Shown: positions 12,501 to 27,500, counted from the first letter of the stretch. The stretch is 64,000 nt of DNA from Paratinospora sagittata (GCA_035771175.1 CM069598.1:18948438-19012437); one strand, 5' to 3'. The notes: generated from the sequence alone by a model not told the origin. Numbers and translations are program-made.

Positions 12501-15500
12501 CGCATTGGTTTGGTTAGGTTTGTTGTTTTGACCAAACTATTGACACCTTTATCTTAGAGGATCCTTAAGCAAGATATCATGGAAGTGATGGAGGAATTCT
12601 ATCATAATTCATAACAAAGTAATTAACAATAAGACCAATGATAGGTTGGGCGAGTGACAAAATTGAGGGACATAAAGTTCTACGATAAAATAGATCCAAA
12701 GTTCGAGCCTCCCTACTCACACAACGGTGTCCTTGGATATTTGTGGTCGTGCCCCAGGGGACTAGTAGGGGTGGGCCCCCGACACCCTTGACTTCAAAAA
12801 TAATAATAATAAGACCAACGAAACTTACATATGTCTTATTTCGAAGAAGCTTAACTCCAAGAAGTAAAATTATCTCAAAGGTCTTAGTTTCAATACTAGG
12901 ATTTGGTTTAGTACTTGGGTTAGCAGTTGTAAGTTATCTTTAGGGTACTCAGTTGGGGATCGAATTAGGAGTCGGGACTCCATTTTGTCTTCTTTTTAAA
13001 GACTTTTGGGGACACCTCGTCCCTAGGAGTCGGCCTTTTGTTGTGGCTATTGCCGCCTTTTTACATTATTAATATATCACTATGTCTCCTGTTAAAAAAA
13101 AAAGAAAAACAATAGCTTCAACCAAATCCGCGTTCATGCACAATAGACAGATACTTCATGCAATTCTAGTGGCTAACGAGGCTGTGGGGAGCTATCGAAG
13201 AAGTTTTAAGCCAAGAGAGGGCTTTTAAAGTAGACTTTGTCAAGGCCACGAAATGGTGGATTGTGTTTTTCTCGAGTTTGTAATGGAGAAGGGTTGGGTG
13301 CTAGATGGAGATATTGGATTAATGAATGTCTGAGATCGGTATCTTAATCAATAATTGTCATCCTAGAGGCAAGTTAGCAGGTGAGCGAGGTTTGAGGCAA
13401 GGTAATCCTTTTTCACCTTTTCTCTCAAGTCTAGTAGCAGATATGCTTGAGAAATTGTTGCAAAGGGGTTGTGAGTGTTCCATGATCAATGGGTTCGAGG
13501 AGTAGAGTCCAAGTCATTCATTTGCAATATGTGGATGACACACTATTTTTCTTTGATGGGGCAAAGGCCAATGTCATGAACTCCATTCAAATCCTACACT
13601 TCTTCTACAAGATTTCTGGCTTGAGGGTAAACTTGGGGAAAAGTCAGATAGCAGGCATTAATATGTATAGAGAGGTCCTTCTTAGGTTGGCACAGAGCAT
13701 TAATTACTACTGGAACTTGGTTGTTAAATTACCTTGGTTTGCACCTGGGGGTAAACCCTCTCAATGCGAGCGTTTGGAGCCCTATGGTGTAAAAAATCTC
13801 AAAAAGACTTGACAATTGGAAGCAAGGCTTTCTTTCTAGAGGGGAAGACTAGCAATAATAAGATCAGTCTTGTTGGCCATCCCAGTTTATTTTCTCTCTT
13901 TGTTCAATGTTCCATTAGGGATTGCATACACCATTGAAAAGGTGACTAGGTCTTTCCTATGGAAAGGTGTGGATAAAAAGAATGGATCTCACCTTGTTAG
14001 TTGGAAGGTGGCGTTGCTTCCAATTTGCAATGGAGGTTTGGTTATCGGCAATAAAATAAAAAGGAAGAAGGCTTCAGCTTGTAAATGGTTGTGGAAGCGG
14101 CCACAAGAAGAAAATTCTCTTTGGGGTCAGGTGGTGAGCAGCATACATTGGTTACATGTCACAACAAGTCTACCTCTAGATTTATATTTAGGAGCCCCTG
14201 GAAATTCATCCAATCACTATACCTCGACTTTCGTTCCCATCTTTCTCCCAAGATTGTTAATGGGTGTATTTCCGGTTTTGGGGGATAGATGGTGTTGAAA
14301 CTTTACCTTAGCCAATTGCTTCCCTTCAGGAACATTCACAATTAAATCATTTTTTAAATCTCTCATTCACATCCAAAACCCCAACCCAACCGTCCCAAAT
14401 AAATTTATATGGAAAGCCCATGTACCATAGGTCAAAGTTCTTGGGTGGATTGCAGCACAATGAAAATTAAATTGTGGAGATGTGCTTCAAAGAAGATTCA
14501 AGAACTGGGCCTTATCCTCTAATTGGTGTTGCTTCTATAGGAGAATGGAAATCCTAGATTGTGCACTTTCTCATTCGGTTTGGAGGGGGTGGAAAACATA
14601 CCTATGATGGAACACTCTACCCAACATGGAGAGCAAAAAACTACTAGAGAGTAGCGGCGTTTGCTATCATTTGGGTCATTTGAAAAGAGGGAAATACTAG
14701 GATTTTTGAGGGAAGAGATAGGAATTGACATAAAGTATGGGCAAACTCCCATTTTCTGGCATCTGTGTGGATTAGTATTTCTACTTTAACCGAAAATTGA
14801 GGTATTCGGTAATGGTTGCGGGCCTAGGAGCCAGAAAATTTGACAATTTTTTTCAATTTTGGAAGAGAACGAAGTATAGAGCAACTATAAATCTGAAAAT
14901 GCTAAAAATCACCGAAAAAATTCCATGAAAATCGTTTACGTCGATAAAAATCAATAAAAACCAATATTTTTAAGTTAAAAAAAAATGCAAAAAATCGACG
15001 AAGCTTGTCGACATATATGTGCTATAGGCTTCACAAATATGTTAAGAGGCTTTGGGTGCTTCAATTCAACATCTAAAGACAAAGAAAAAGCTCCAATGCG
15101 TCTCTATAAAACCTTAGCAATGCTCCATAAGCAAAATCGCAAGAAGAAAAGAGATTTGGAGAGAGAAGTTCGTAAATTGCAACTCACAAGTAGAGAGGGA
15201 AGAGGAGATGAGGTGATTGACCTATGCCTCGTGTCAAAGAAGATGGAGACATCGTAGCATCGCGGTGGTGAACCCTTGACGGAGATGGCGAAGCCGTGAA
15301 CACTTGCAATTTAGGGTTTGGTCCTTGGCTCCTTGCGTTGAACACTTTGAGAATAAGATTTTTCATTTGTACCAATCCTATGCTCTCACTTCATTTTTAG
15401 TTATTTGGCTCTCATTGTATTATTTAAACATGTGGCTCTTTGTACAACTTAAACAACATGTGGCATTTAAGTATTACTTTTAAAAATTATTTTGCATCCA

Positions 15501-18500
15501 GTAACATAAAACTAATATTACTATATGATTTTACATCAAAATTATGTTACTAATTATTAAAATATATATTAAAAAATTATAAAGATTTAGTTAAATATAT
15601 TAATATAGGTTCATCATACTATAAGCACAATTTTAAAAACTAAATCTAGTTTTTTCATATTTTAAGCATAATTTTAAAAATACTTTGTATTAATAGTATT
15701 AAATCAATATTATCATACATATAAGAATATAAACATACTGATAAAACTAGTAATAATCGGCTTGAGTCTTCATTAACATTTAACATTAATACAAATAATA
15801 TTACATGTTTTACTTTAATGTATCATGGTGTTATAGAATTGATACAATGACAATATAAATAATATAAAAATAAAAAATAAATCAAAATAAAATTAAATAA
15901 AAATAAATGTTATTGCTAAATTTCCTCAATAAAACAATTAGACTACTAAAATAAAAAATAATAATATAATGCTAAATATAAATAATAGTGATTGGTATTA
16001 ACATTTCCTTACTAAATAATTGTTGACCTAAGTGGTTTTCCCCTTAAATTTCTCCTAAGTGTTTCGATGCTAACAAACAATATAACCTTTGGGTGCTAAT
16101 GTTTCTATCTAGTATATTTCAGCACTTAAAGTGAAGAAGAATCAATACAAGATCAAAGTACTTCAAGATCAAGAAGTCCCTCAAGCAAAGGATCAACTAC
16201 ACTTAAAGCTTGGACAATTGGACATCTTGAAGGAAAGAAGAGAAGAGGATGAGGCTCATGTTTATAGTCTCTATACTAGGTTGTAACTTTCCTTGTATTC
16301 CATATTGCTCAATCATATCATGCATACATTAGATTTTCTCAAAAATAATTTTCAAGTGTTCAAACATGTTTGGTTTATGTTCTTAAACTATTTCAAACTT
16401 GTTTGAGTCATATTTGGAATTGTTTTAATCAAAATTACATTTTTACATAGTTTTTCAAGTTCAACTTGTTTTGAACTTGGACTTGTTCTCTTTATTTGAA
16501 ATGATTTCAAAATGGTTTTCCAAATGCTTTTCAACTTGTACTTCGCATTTTGAATGGCTCAAATGTTTTTAATCATGTGTCAAGATGGTTTTGATGCATT
16601 GGAGTTGTCCTTGATTTGCAAAATCTTTATTTTTCAAGTATTCAAGGCCTCCAGTGCGCTAGCCAAGGCTACAGCGCTAGCATGCTAGTCTGGAAACTTT
16701 CCAAGTTTCTGATTTAGAGCCAGCGCGCTAGTGACTGTTGGGACGTGACACCAACGGTCATATTTTTGATTTTCCTGCCCCCAACGGCTAGTTTCTTGTG
16801 TCTAACGACTAGTGCTCGTTCCTAAACTATATAAATATGCACTTAGGCCATTTTTAAGACAAGAAAAACAGTCATATGATTCAAGGAAGTGTTTTCCAAA
16901 ATCATTCATCTTCTCCATTTTCAAAACCCTAAAACTTAAAGATGTTGATTTGAAGATTGGATTTCAAGTTTTCTCTTTGTGCATCATTTAAAACTTTTTC
17001 AAAATTATTCACTTGAGCAAATATGGCTGCAAGAAAGGTATAAAATCATTGTAAGGTTTCTCTTCACTTTGACCTTAAATTTTCATATCTTGTATTTGGG
17101 CAATTGTATTATTGAGCTTACTGTACTTGTTCTATTTACTTAGAACAAACATTTTAATCCTTGTACTTAGAGTTTTGGTTTGTTTCAAGATTGAAACAAC
17201 TACGTCAAGTGAATTTGATTCACTTAAGATTCTTATATTGGAATCAAAAGTTAATTTCACCCTTTATCTTAAAAAGGGTCAAGTGGTAATTCCTTATCCC
17301 ACGAAAAAAAATTCGATTTTTCCTTCGCACTCGAAAATGGAACAAGTGGTTCATCCTTAACCCGCGAAAAGGATTTCGGCTCTTCCTTTACCCTCGAAAA
17401 AGGAACAAGTGGTTTATCTTTAGCCCGTAAAAAGGATAGGTTTGTCTTAAACCTTTAAAAAGTCATTGTAACGGTTTGATTCACACCCTTGAAGTGAATC
17501 ACGGTATAGAGAAATCCTAGAGAAAGTTTCTCTAGGTATGGAGTAGGAAAAGGTTTTCCGAACTACGTAAAATCCTCGTGTACACTATTTTAATTTCCAC
17601 ACTTTATTTTATGCACATTGATTTAATTTGAGTATACAATCTAATTTAATCAAAGGATTTCCACCAAGGACTTAGTATTTGTCAAAACCGGCCATTACAC
17701 CCAATTCACCCCCCTCTTGGGTGTCCAACAATAATAATACAATAACAATCCATAAAAACCATTTAAACATTGTTGACATAATAAAACATGTTTGGAGCCA
17801 TTAAACTAAAGTGTTAATTTTCTTATAGTATTTGTGCATATTTTAGCATCTATGGGAAAATTTTCAAAACATCTCTAGGTTGGCGAATTTTTATAAAAAT
17901 TCTCCATGTCAAACTAAACTTTCTCAAATTAATTCTGATTTTTAAAAGGTTGAAGTGTAAGGTGAAATCGAGTTTTCAATCCTTGGCTAGGAGCCAATTT
18001 TGGAATGTACATAAATTTTCTAGGGGACAAAATGTCCCCTCTGGGCCTCTGCTAACTTTCTTGTAACCCTCTTCGGTCCCCTATTTTATATAAAAATTCA
18101 ATCGTTTCTTGTCAAAAAAAAGGTTCTTTGCAATCAATAGGTTGCTATACAAAAGCTCATTTGTAATCCTGAGAAAGTGCTTTTTATTCTCAACAAAAAG
18201 CAAGGAGGAATCAAAAATGTTTAAAACCTAGCAGCAAGATACGGCTCAAAGAATATGACTCCACTCCATGATAGTATCCCGGAAGGGGCTACTGCATGAT
18301 AGTGGAGAGACTTAGATTCCATGTAGGACAACGACTATTTCAAGCAATCTCATCAATAGTGGTATGAAGGGTCATTCTTAGTCTTAAAGCAAGAAGCTTG
18401 GAAATACTTTTGTACAGGATTTTCATAGCCTATGGGTCTATGACTCTATAGTTTATGATTTTCCAAGATTGGTTTTTTTGGGATGAGGCATATGTAGGTT

Positions 18501-21500
18501 TCATTCACATTGGTTTTAATGACCCCGTTATGAAAAAAATTCTTGCACCACACTCATGAAATTATCCTTAATAATTTCCCAGGCAATTTGAAAGATTTCC
18601 ACAATAAAAATCCTACTCGCTTGCAGATGGGGTGGGAAACGACAAAACAAGGTTGCATGCTCTCTTATTAGAATAGAACATTCCTTCCACAACGCAAACC
18701 AATATGTCTTGTAGCATCCAAGCATGACTTTAGTCCATTAGGTTCTTTTATTTGTTCGGAAAAAGAAACGAAAGACAAGGAAATATCCTAGATTACTCTT
18801 AGAAGGAACAATTTCAAATAGACCAAGATCAAATTTCGAGCATATATATTTATATATATATATATATGAGCAAAACAAAGAGATATCAAGCAACACATAT
18901 GTGCATGCCAAATAATGACAAACACATCCATGATCAAGTCACATTGCCAATCAAAAGTGCAAAAGAGGAAAAACAAGAAAAAAGGAGTACAAAATGCAAA
19001 ACTAGCAATAAGTCATTCCACCTCAGCGAAATTATAGGTTGATTCTCAATTGAACAAGATTATAGCTCTAGATCAACAACGCTTTAGTGCCTACCTTCGA
19101 TGCACATGGCACCCACATCATCCAAGTCTCTACGTGCATCAAATTTCAAGTCTGAACCAACAGAAATCCACCTGAATAAGACACCACAAAGAAGATCCAA
19201 ATTTAAGACCACAAAAAACATAAAAAGAAACCCTGAAGACGTAAAGCCTTTCATTTTCTTGACAATATAAACCATGTATATCAATGAAACCAAATGGTAT
19301 AAACTAAGGTTGTGTTTGAGAGGTGAGAAAATAAAAATTTTCTTAAGAAAATTATATATTTCAGTGTTTGGTTGGCAAAAGAGGTGAGAATGACATTTAA
19401 AAACATTTTCTCGAACCCCCTTTTTTCTCACCATAATTTTCTCAGGTAGGGGGATGAGAAAAAAAAAATTCTCATAAGAAAATTTCTTTAACACTAAATT
19501 TGAACTAGTTACAATTATCTAACTGAATAACTAACTAATAACTGACTAATAATCAACTTTGAGAAAACGTTCTCATGTCCTACCAAACAACCATGAGAAA
19601 ATTTTCTCAAGTACATTTTCTCAATAAAAATTTTCTTATCTACCAAACACACCCTAAGTGGGAAAAAAAAAAACACGTATTCACTACATGTCCATTATAA
19701 ATTATACGAATTGCCTTTTTCGTAAGCTTTCTAAGAATTAGGAAGCGTCACACTTGACTAGAAGGTAAAACATATAAAGAGAATTTCAGAGATTTAGGAT
19801 ACAAAAGGTTTAAGGTTGGCAACAAAGTTTAGAATTGGAAAGAATGTGAATTCCAAAGTTGTAGTGGTACAAGCTCCAATACAATTTTTCCTTTTTGAAA
19901 TCAAAGAATTAAGTGAATAACCGTATGGTTAGGTCGATATGTGTGCGTGCATGTGTGTGTGAGAGAGAGAGAAAGAGAGAAAACAAAAAGTTTTTTAGGG
20001 TACAATCCAAAATTACAAACCATTTTCAAATGAAATACCAAACATCAAAAATTAAAATTACAAGAATATCACTCCAACTTCTAAATTATATGTTAGTTTT
20101 TAAAAGTTCAATCTAAATTGCAACCAGACAAGACATAACAAATGCAATTTGTGTCGACAACAAATCAAATCCCACAACAATTAGAATTGTATTCATGTCT
20201 TGATTTTATTTTATGTATTTATTTAATTATTGCTTTCTTTTTTAGAATTTTGGCTAGTCACCAATGGGAATCTATGTATTTTTAGCTATTTGAGACCAAC
20301 TGGAATCTAGACTAATTTAGGTGTACGTTTCCTTTTATGGTAGGAGTCTTTGTCTACATAATAATAAATAAGTCCATCTTTGTAATCGACAAGCATTGAT
20401 CAATTAAAAGGAAAAATGTCTTTGTTTCCCTAATTCTTGTCTAGTAAGTGTAATGGGAATTCGAATGTCAAACTGGATGTAGAACATTGAAAGATAAATT
20501 AAAAATGAAAATATTAGAGAAATAGTAGAGTAGTCCCACTTGGTAATGAAATGATAGAAGACCAATCAAGATGGCATGGACACACACAATGAAACTATTA
20601 GATGCTAGTTAGTCAAATGGCCTATTCACAATTAACAACAATGATAGACATAGAAGAAGACCTAAAATCACATGGACAAAGTTATTAAGAAAGATATTAA
20701 TACTTGTAAATATAAGTTTCAACTTAACCCTTTATAGAGCAAAGTGGAGGAAGCCTGTTCATTTAGTTAACCCCATGTAATGAGGAATATTTGAGGTAAG
20801 TTTTCCTAATTCTTGCCTATCTTCTTCCTCGGTCCCATACTAAGGATTCTAAAAAGAACTTTAATTGATTTAAAAAAAAAAAAGATTTTAAGGCACTTGA
20901 ATTATCAAAAAGCCATAGCTAGAAAGAGAATCAAATGGAGGGGCAAGCTTCATACAAACTAAGCCCGCAGTCTCTGTCAACTATGAACTTGTGGGATGGG
21001 GCTTATGTTGCTGATGCAATGGTTGCAAATTGAGAAATACACGTTGCTCAAAATTAAAGTTGATAGTTATTATATCTCTATAAGCAAGGATCGAAATTTT
21101 GGTTTTTTTGCTCTTTGTTAGGTAAAGTATTGAATTAATTATAGACGAGAGGAGAGGAAGAACCCACATTTACAACCTAAGATATAGGACTCAAAGAAGT
21201 TCCTATTCAACAAAAAAAAACAATTGACAAAAAAGTGACACATCCTAGAAGTGGATTTCTAGAGAAGTCAAAGTTAGTTCAATTCGCCAATTCTCAAAAC
21301 TTACCAAGGTAGACAAGATTCTATGGAGCAGCACTATTTTATAGTCCACAAAATTGCTAACTCTAAATTAATTCGGAGAATTTGATGTCCAAAACTCTTA
21401 CAAAAATTCTCCAACATAGAGGATTTTTGTTTAGATGTTAAAATTATTCACATTTATTCTAAGAGATAATAAAACAATTATAATTATGCGCAATAAAATA

Positions 21501-24500
21501 TAACCTATAACACAAAAGTATTGATGTACTGGATTAGAATATGCTTTATGGCATCAGCAATGCTTAATGCATACTTTGTGTACAATGAATTTTCCTCTTG
21601 TATATTTTTATGTAGGCAGTTGACATAACTTAAAAAGGTGTACCCAGTGTCGTTGCAAGGTATGGGGAAGTGATGATGGACGCAGCCTTAATTCCACGTT
21701 GAAGACACTATTTCCAAATTCAAACCTATAATCACTAGGTTACAATGGAGCAACCTCAACCGTTACACCAGTGCTCGCCCTTCATGTTGACACATGAATT
21801 GAATATTTTTTTTTAAAAGAAACTAAAAGGTATTTTATATATGTATTGGTAAGAGAAAAGAAAATTGTACATAACCGTCAGTGTAGACCACATTCCTATA
21901 TAGATACAAAATTACCCCACCCCCGAATCCAATCACCCACCCCGTAGCCTCTAGATAGACTACTATTAGCCAAGGATCGAAAATTCGATTTTGACTTGAC
22001 TTCGGTCACTTGAAAATTAGAATTAATTTGGAGAAATTTAATTCGACATGGAGAATTTTTTGTAAAAATTCGCTAAATTAGAGAAGTTTAGAGAATTTTT
22101 GCAAATATGCTTCAATATCTAGATTTATTGTAGTATAAGCTAAAAACTAATATAAATAGACACTTTTAATATATAAAAATACCAATAAGTGACCTAACAA
22201 AATCAGTGGGTTGATGAATTTGAAATGGCGACTTTTGGTCTTAATTCCTTTTCCTTGTTTTGATATTTAATTTGTGCATGGTGGCTTGCTACTCGACCAT
22301 ATACTTTGCTAGTTTGAATTCCACCATACATTAGTTTGTTATTTAAATGTATTGTTTTTCAATCTTGTTTTATAAGAGTTAACTAAAAGAAAATGGCTTT
22401 AAAAACTTTTTTAATTTATTTTTAAGTTTTTAATCTTATTTCAACTTTATTTATTTATATATTTATTTTCTTTTTTTCTTCTCTTTTTGGTAAAGCGTAT
22501 CCCAGAAACTACATAATTTGTTAGCTTGTTAAATTATTTTTAAAATTTATATTGCTATGTTGGTTGATGAAGGTGAAAATAATACATAATTATTGGTATT
22601 TCTTTGTTTTCTATTGATGAAATAACATTTTTTTACTTCTCTGTTGAATTTTATCGAATTTTATCAAATTTTTTGTCGAATTTTTGCATTTTTGAATTGA
22701 AAATGATAAATTTTATCAAAGTTTATCGAATTTTGTCGAGTTTTTTGAATTATTTCGACGAATTTTTGCATTTTTTATTTTACATCCACTTTTCCCTTCG
22801 ATGGTAAAAAAAAAAGGGTAAAAGTTCGTGGAAGTTTGCCGACTTTTGGGGAATTTTTGAACCATGCTATTAGCTACCCAAAAGGAGGATAATAAATGAG
22901 AAGACTCCCACACTTCGACAGCCGAGAGAAACTCATCATGAAAAAGACCATAGAACTGCCATACAAACCACCTTCCAATGATCCCTCCATTGTGACTGAA
23001 TATTGTTCATAAATGGGAAAAGTGGATATTCCCTCCTCTACTACCTCATCGTCACCCATGACAGGAAAATGGGTTTGCCATCTGCACCAAACCTCCTTAG
23101 CAAAAGGGCAATACCAACTTAAATGTCACACAAATTTTGACTCTCGTCTACAAAGGTAGCACCAATGCGAAGATAAACACATATGTGGGAACCTTTCTTA
23201 CAGCCTATCCCCTGTGTTCATCTTCCCATGAGAAGCTACCCACCCTAAGAATTTAACCTCTGATGGCACATGAGCTTTCCAGATTAAACTATGATTTGGA
23301 AAAGGAGAAACACGAGGCTCATCGATGATGGAAGATTGAAAGGATTTGGTGGTGAAAAGGCCAGACGAGTCCCATGGCCAAGAGATTCTATCGTGGCTTT
23401 TGAATTGAATTTTTTTTTTTTTTTTTGAGAATAAACAAACAATTATATTGATTATGAAAGCTAAAGCAGAGCACTAGAAATGCTCAAACAAAAGAAGAGG
23501 AAACACATAACAACAAGCACTCACAACACCCACAACTTACAACAGACATCCTCCCCGATTTCTAATCCATTCGTTCATAGAATAATCTCCATTGATTCTA
23601 TAAGCCATCAACCAAGAACTCGCCATTAGGACAACATCGCACCACACCTCTCGCAACCCAACAAAAATACGATGGTTACGTTCCAACCAAATACACCATA
23701 GAGTCACGAAAGTGGCAGACCTCATGATTTTGACTTGATTTCTTTTTAGACCTCCTATATGATCCACCAGAACACAATCAGTAATCGTTTGCGGAATGAC
23801 GAACCTATCCCCAATTCTTGCTTTCCATTCATTCCACATCCTCAAAGACAATGGACATCTAAGGAAAAGATGATCTGCGCTATCTACACTATTACAACAT
23901 AAAGCACAACAATGAGGAAGAAGTGTTAAGAAGGGAAGCTTTTTTTGAAGAATATCACCCATGTTGAGCTTGTTATGGACCATAATCCACCCAAACATTT
24001 TAACCTTAGATGGGATATGAGCTTTCCACAATAAAGAGGCCAAAGGAAAAAGGGGGATAGACGAATCATCAATCATAAAAGATTTTTGAATTGATTAATG
24101 TATCTAACATTTTTCTCTTTATTTATTGTGAAGAGTTTATGATTATTGTAGTATTATTGAGATCCAATTGCCTAAACTTTTAAAGATGAACTATTATTCT
24201 AAACCAAAACTAATTGGGTTAGGACTTTCAAAGGCCTATTTAGTTTGGAAGTCAATTTGTTTGTATCTAGATTTATATGCACCTAAAATAAACTTTATCT
24301 AGAAAGAATAACTTGCACGAGATGGGAATAATACATTACAATTATAATAATAAATTTTCCAAAACAATTTAATATTATTTCAATTTCGTTGTTTTGTAAT
24401 CAAGTTTAAGTAATTGAATGTTTCGAATACTATTAAGTGGTATGAAATCTTTAATTATTCCTTTCATGCTATAAAATTATTTTAAATTTTAATTTCATTA

Positions 24501-27500
24501 CTATTGTAATCACAACTTTATTTATTAGTAAAAATATTATCTAACTAAAAAATTTGAACCATGTTAAGCCAATTATTAATTCTTTAAAAATTTAGTCATG
24601 CTCCAACGAGAAGAGTTGTTGACATGAGAACATATGATCATGCGTTCAAGTTGTGGAAACAACCTCTTGCATTGTAAGGTAGCGTTGTATACAATAGACC
24701 TAAAAGTGGTCCAACCATTCCCTTGGACCCCATGCATAGGTGAGAGCTTCGTGGACCAGGCTGCCCTTTTATTATATAATGTTATTATTGCTTAAACAAC
24801 AATTTTAAAATATTTTTGTTTTTTGAAAAAAAAAACTAAATATATACGTATATAAAGAAAATATGTACAAGGTGCAAGATACACCCCACAAAGACAAGCA
24901 GACACTGAATACCTAACCCCTAGCATATCGAAACAATAGGCCCCTAACCCTGCCAATCACTAAAAGTCCACTTTTGACACCAACATGTAGGACTTCTCCC
25001 AAACACCAAAATCATCTTTCACCTTACCTTCAAAGATCCTACAATTCTTTGCCTTCCAAATGCCCCAACATTCGCAATAATAACTAAATGTCAATAGTTC
25101 TTCCACCATTGCCCATGATGAAAAAAAGGATAGTAAGTGTAAATTATGAAAATGCCACAACCTCTATAGCCTTCAAATTCCACAAAGGAAAGTCTACTAA
25201 GACCCATGGACATAGAACCAGTTGTAAAAAATTAAAAAAATTAAAAATGTCATCAATTATCATTTCAAAATCTACATAAACCACCTCTCCTATCACCATT
25301 TGAAGCAACTACCTAAGAAAACCATCCTAACCAAGAGCTAAACCCCCACACGTAGATGGCAAACCCGCAAGAGGTCTTCCTCCACCCACAACATTATATA
25401 TTTAAACAACCAGTCTCTTCAAATACTACATTATTATCTATATTACATAGACTTGAGTATGGGTGTCAAATGCAGTTACGTCTCTAGATGTTTGATTTGT
25501 TTATTTTTTATTTTTTTTAAAAGAAACTAGAAGATAGTATATATCTATGAGTAAAATAACGAACAAAACAAAGAAACTGTACACCAAGTACAACATATCA
25601 GCACAACCAAAACTCTAATCTAATACAAAATTGCCCCACCCTCTAATCCAATCGCCTAATGCATAACCTTTTGACAAATTACTACGGAGACTCGACTAAA
25701 AGGATTGGGTACTTGGACAGGGTTATGTTTATGACTACGCCTATATTTTATTCTCTTCTTTCCTTTTTTTCCTTCTTTCCAATTGTTTATTTTGTTGTTT
25801 TTTCCTCAAGTAACTAAATTTTCAGCTATTAGGTACTCTCTTATTTTCTGCTTTCTCTTCTTTCTTTGGGGGATCTACATAGAAGTATTTGAAAATCTAA
25901 TGTCTGGAACACCATAATTCATAATTTCATACCTGTGTCAACACCATGAACCCCACACAGTTACATCGCTAAAGTAAAGAGTCCAAGTAAACTTTTTTTG
26001 AGAGGAAACAAGAGAAAAATATTTATTAAAAAAAGAAACAAAGAGTACAAAAAAGGGGGAGCACCAAAAGTACTCAAACCCTCCAACAGTCAAGCACCCT
26101 CACCAAGTTACATTATAAAAAACCAGTTCCTAAGCCACTCAGATAGACAGTAACCATTAGCAAAATTATATGAAAGAATCCAGCTAGTGGTTGTGAGCTT
26201 GGTCGACTTCCACATATTAGAGGCCTCCCTAGAAGAATCAAAGTAAACATAGACTACTACAACATATCTAAAAGTGATCGAGGAAGGACTACTTCTCAAT
26301 ACAGCTTGAAGTACTTGTATTTCATCCTTTCTTTCTTTTTTTTGACAAGAAACAATTTAAATTATATTAATATCATGTACATGTACAGCCTAAATTATAT
26401 CAAGGACAAGGAGTCCTTGCTGCTATGATCACAAACAGTGTAAAATTGGTTCCCAACCCCTTAACCAGTCATTTAACCCTAAACCATTTGAAAACTTACT
26501 CACAGTAACCCACAACGAAGTAAGGAAAAAGGAGCTCTCCCAAACCGCAAGTTCATACTGTTCTTTATCCTCAAAAATCCTAGCATTTCTTTCCTTCCAG
26601 ACCGACCAAATAACAGTGAATATTACTACCCATAGGTTTTCTACATTTGGGAATATATCCCATTGTAGCTTGTCTTTTCACTTTCCCCATATGTGTTTAG
26701 TAAAGTCACATTCCAAAAATAGATGTCGTGTGGTCTCATTCTCTCTTTTACATAGACAGCACCAACTTGGAGATATTAGCCAATGTCGGAACCTTTTCTG
26801 AAGCATGTCTACACAGTTGAGTTTACTGTGTGCTGCCACCCATCCTAAAAATTTGACCTTTGATGGTATATGAGCTCTCCATATGAATCTGTGTGGAAAG
26901 TGGGTTATAGTATTTCATCCTTTGAGAGGCTAGAATTAGCAACTAGTCGTTATATATTTCTATCCCCTTCATTACGCCACATCATTCAATTTTTTGTCTC
27001 CGTTAGAATTCTTCTAAATTCATCATATGGAGAACGTTGTATTTTCATCCTCTTCCCAACCCACCTCAACTTCAAATTCTATCTCCAGTCAAATCTCTTC
27101 TAGATTCAGCACTTTCGATAAGCAATCAGAAAAATTCTCTTTTGCCATTGATCTATCCAAAATATACCACTTAGCTCTTCCTTATTAATATCCTCAATAT
27201 CTAAACTGGAAACTTCTTTTTTCTTTTTTTCTGTTTGGGTCACCAAATTACTCTTTATTCCAAACCTCCCAACCCCAACCCCAACCCCAACCCCAATTTC
27301 AATAAAAACCAAGTAAAGTACAGCAAAAGTATCATGCAGAACAAGCATATCAGCCTTCTCAAAAAGTTCAGACCAACAAGCATATCAGCCTTCTCCATGT
27401 CCTTAGACTAGAGCAGACCTCATAATCATAAATTTTTAATCCTGCTTCAATTTGTTTGACAGATTCTAAATTTCTAATGATACATAAAAGAGCTTTCTCC

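Larger units (their letters stand above)
11965..14830 (+). mobile_element. LINE C: 5'-truncated LINE carrying three nested insertions
   Basis: Reading order: [20 protein letters not shown] ... [18 protein letters not shown] (RT entry); [49 protein letters not shown] (RT YxDD, 13510-13560); then [20 protein letters not shown] and a degraded zf-RVT. A hAT MITE (12151-12551), a SINE (12639-12807) and a LINE 3' end (about 12893-13107) interrupt it. The ends are approximate. Confidence 0.7.

Noticed and set aside
14985..15257. 90-residue basic ORF in intron 5
   Set aside because: There is no family match, no splice context and no leader; kept only as a note in the gap entry.
23537..24076. 179-residue host gene
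   Set aside because: It has the zf-RVT signature, a poly(A) tail and a TSD, so it is LINE F.
27271..27296. Interstitial telomere
   Set aside because: The unit is AACCCC, not the plant AAACCCT.
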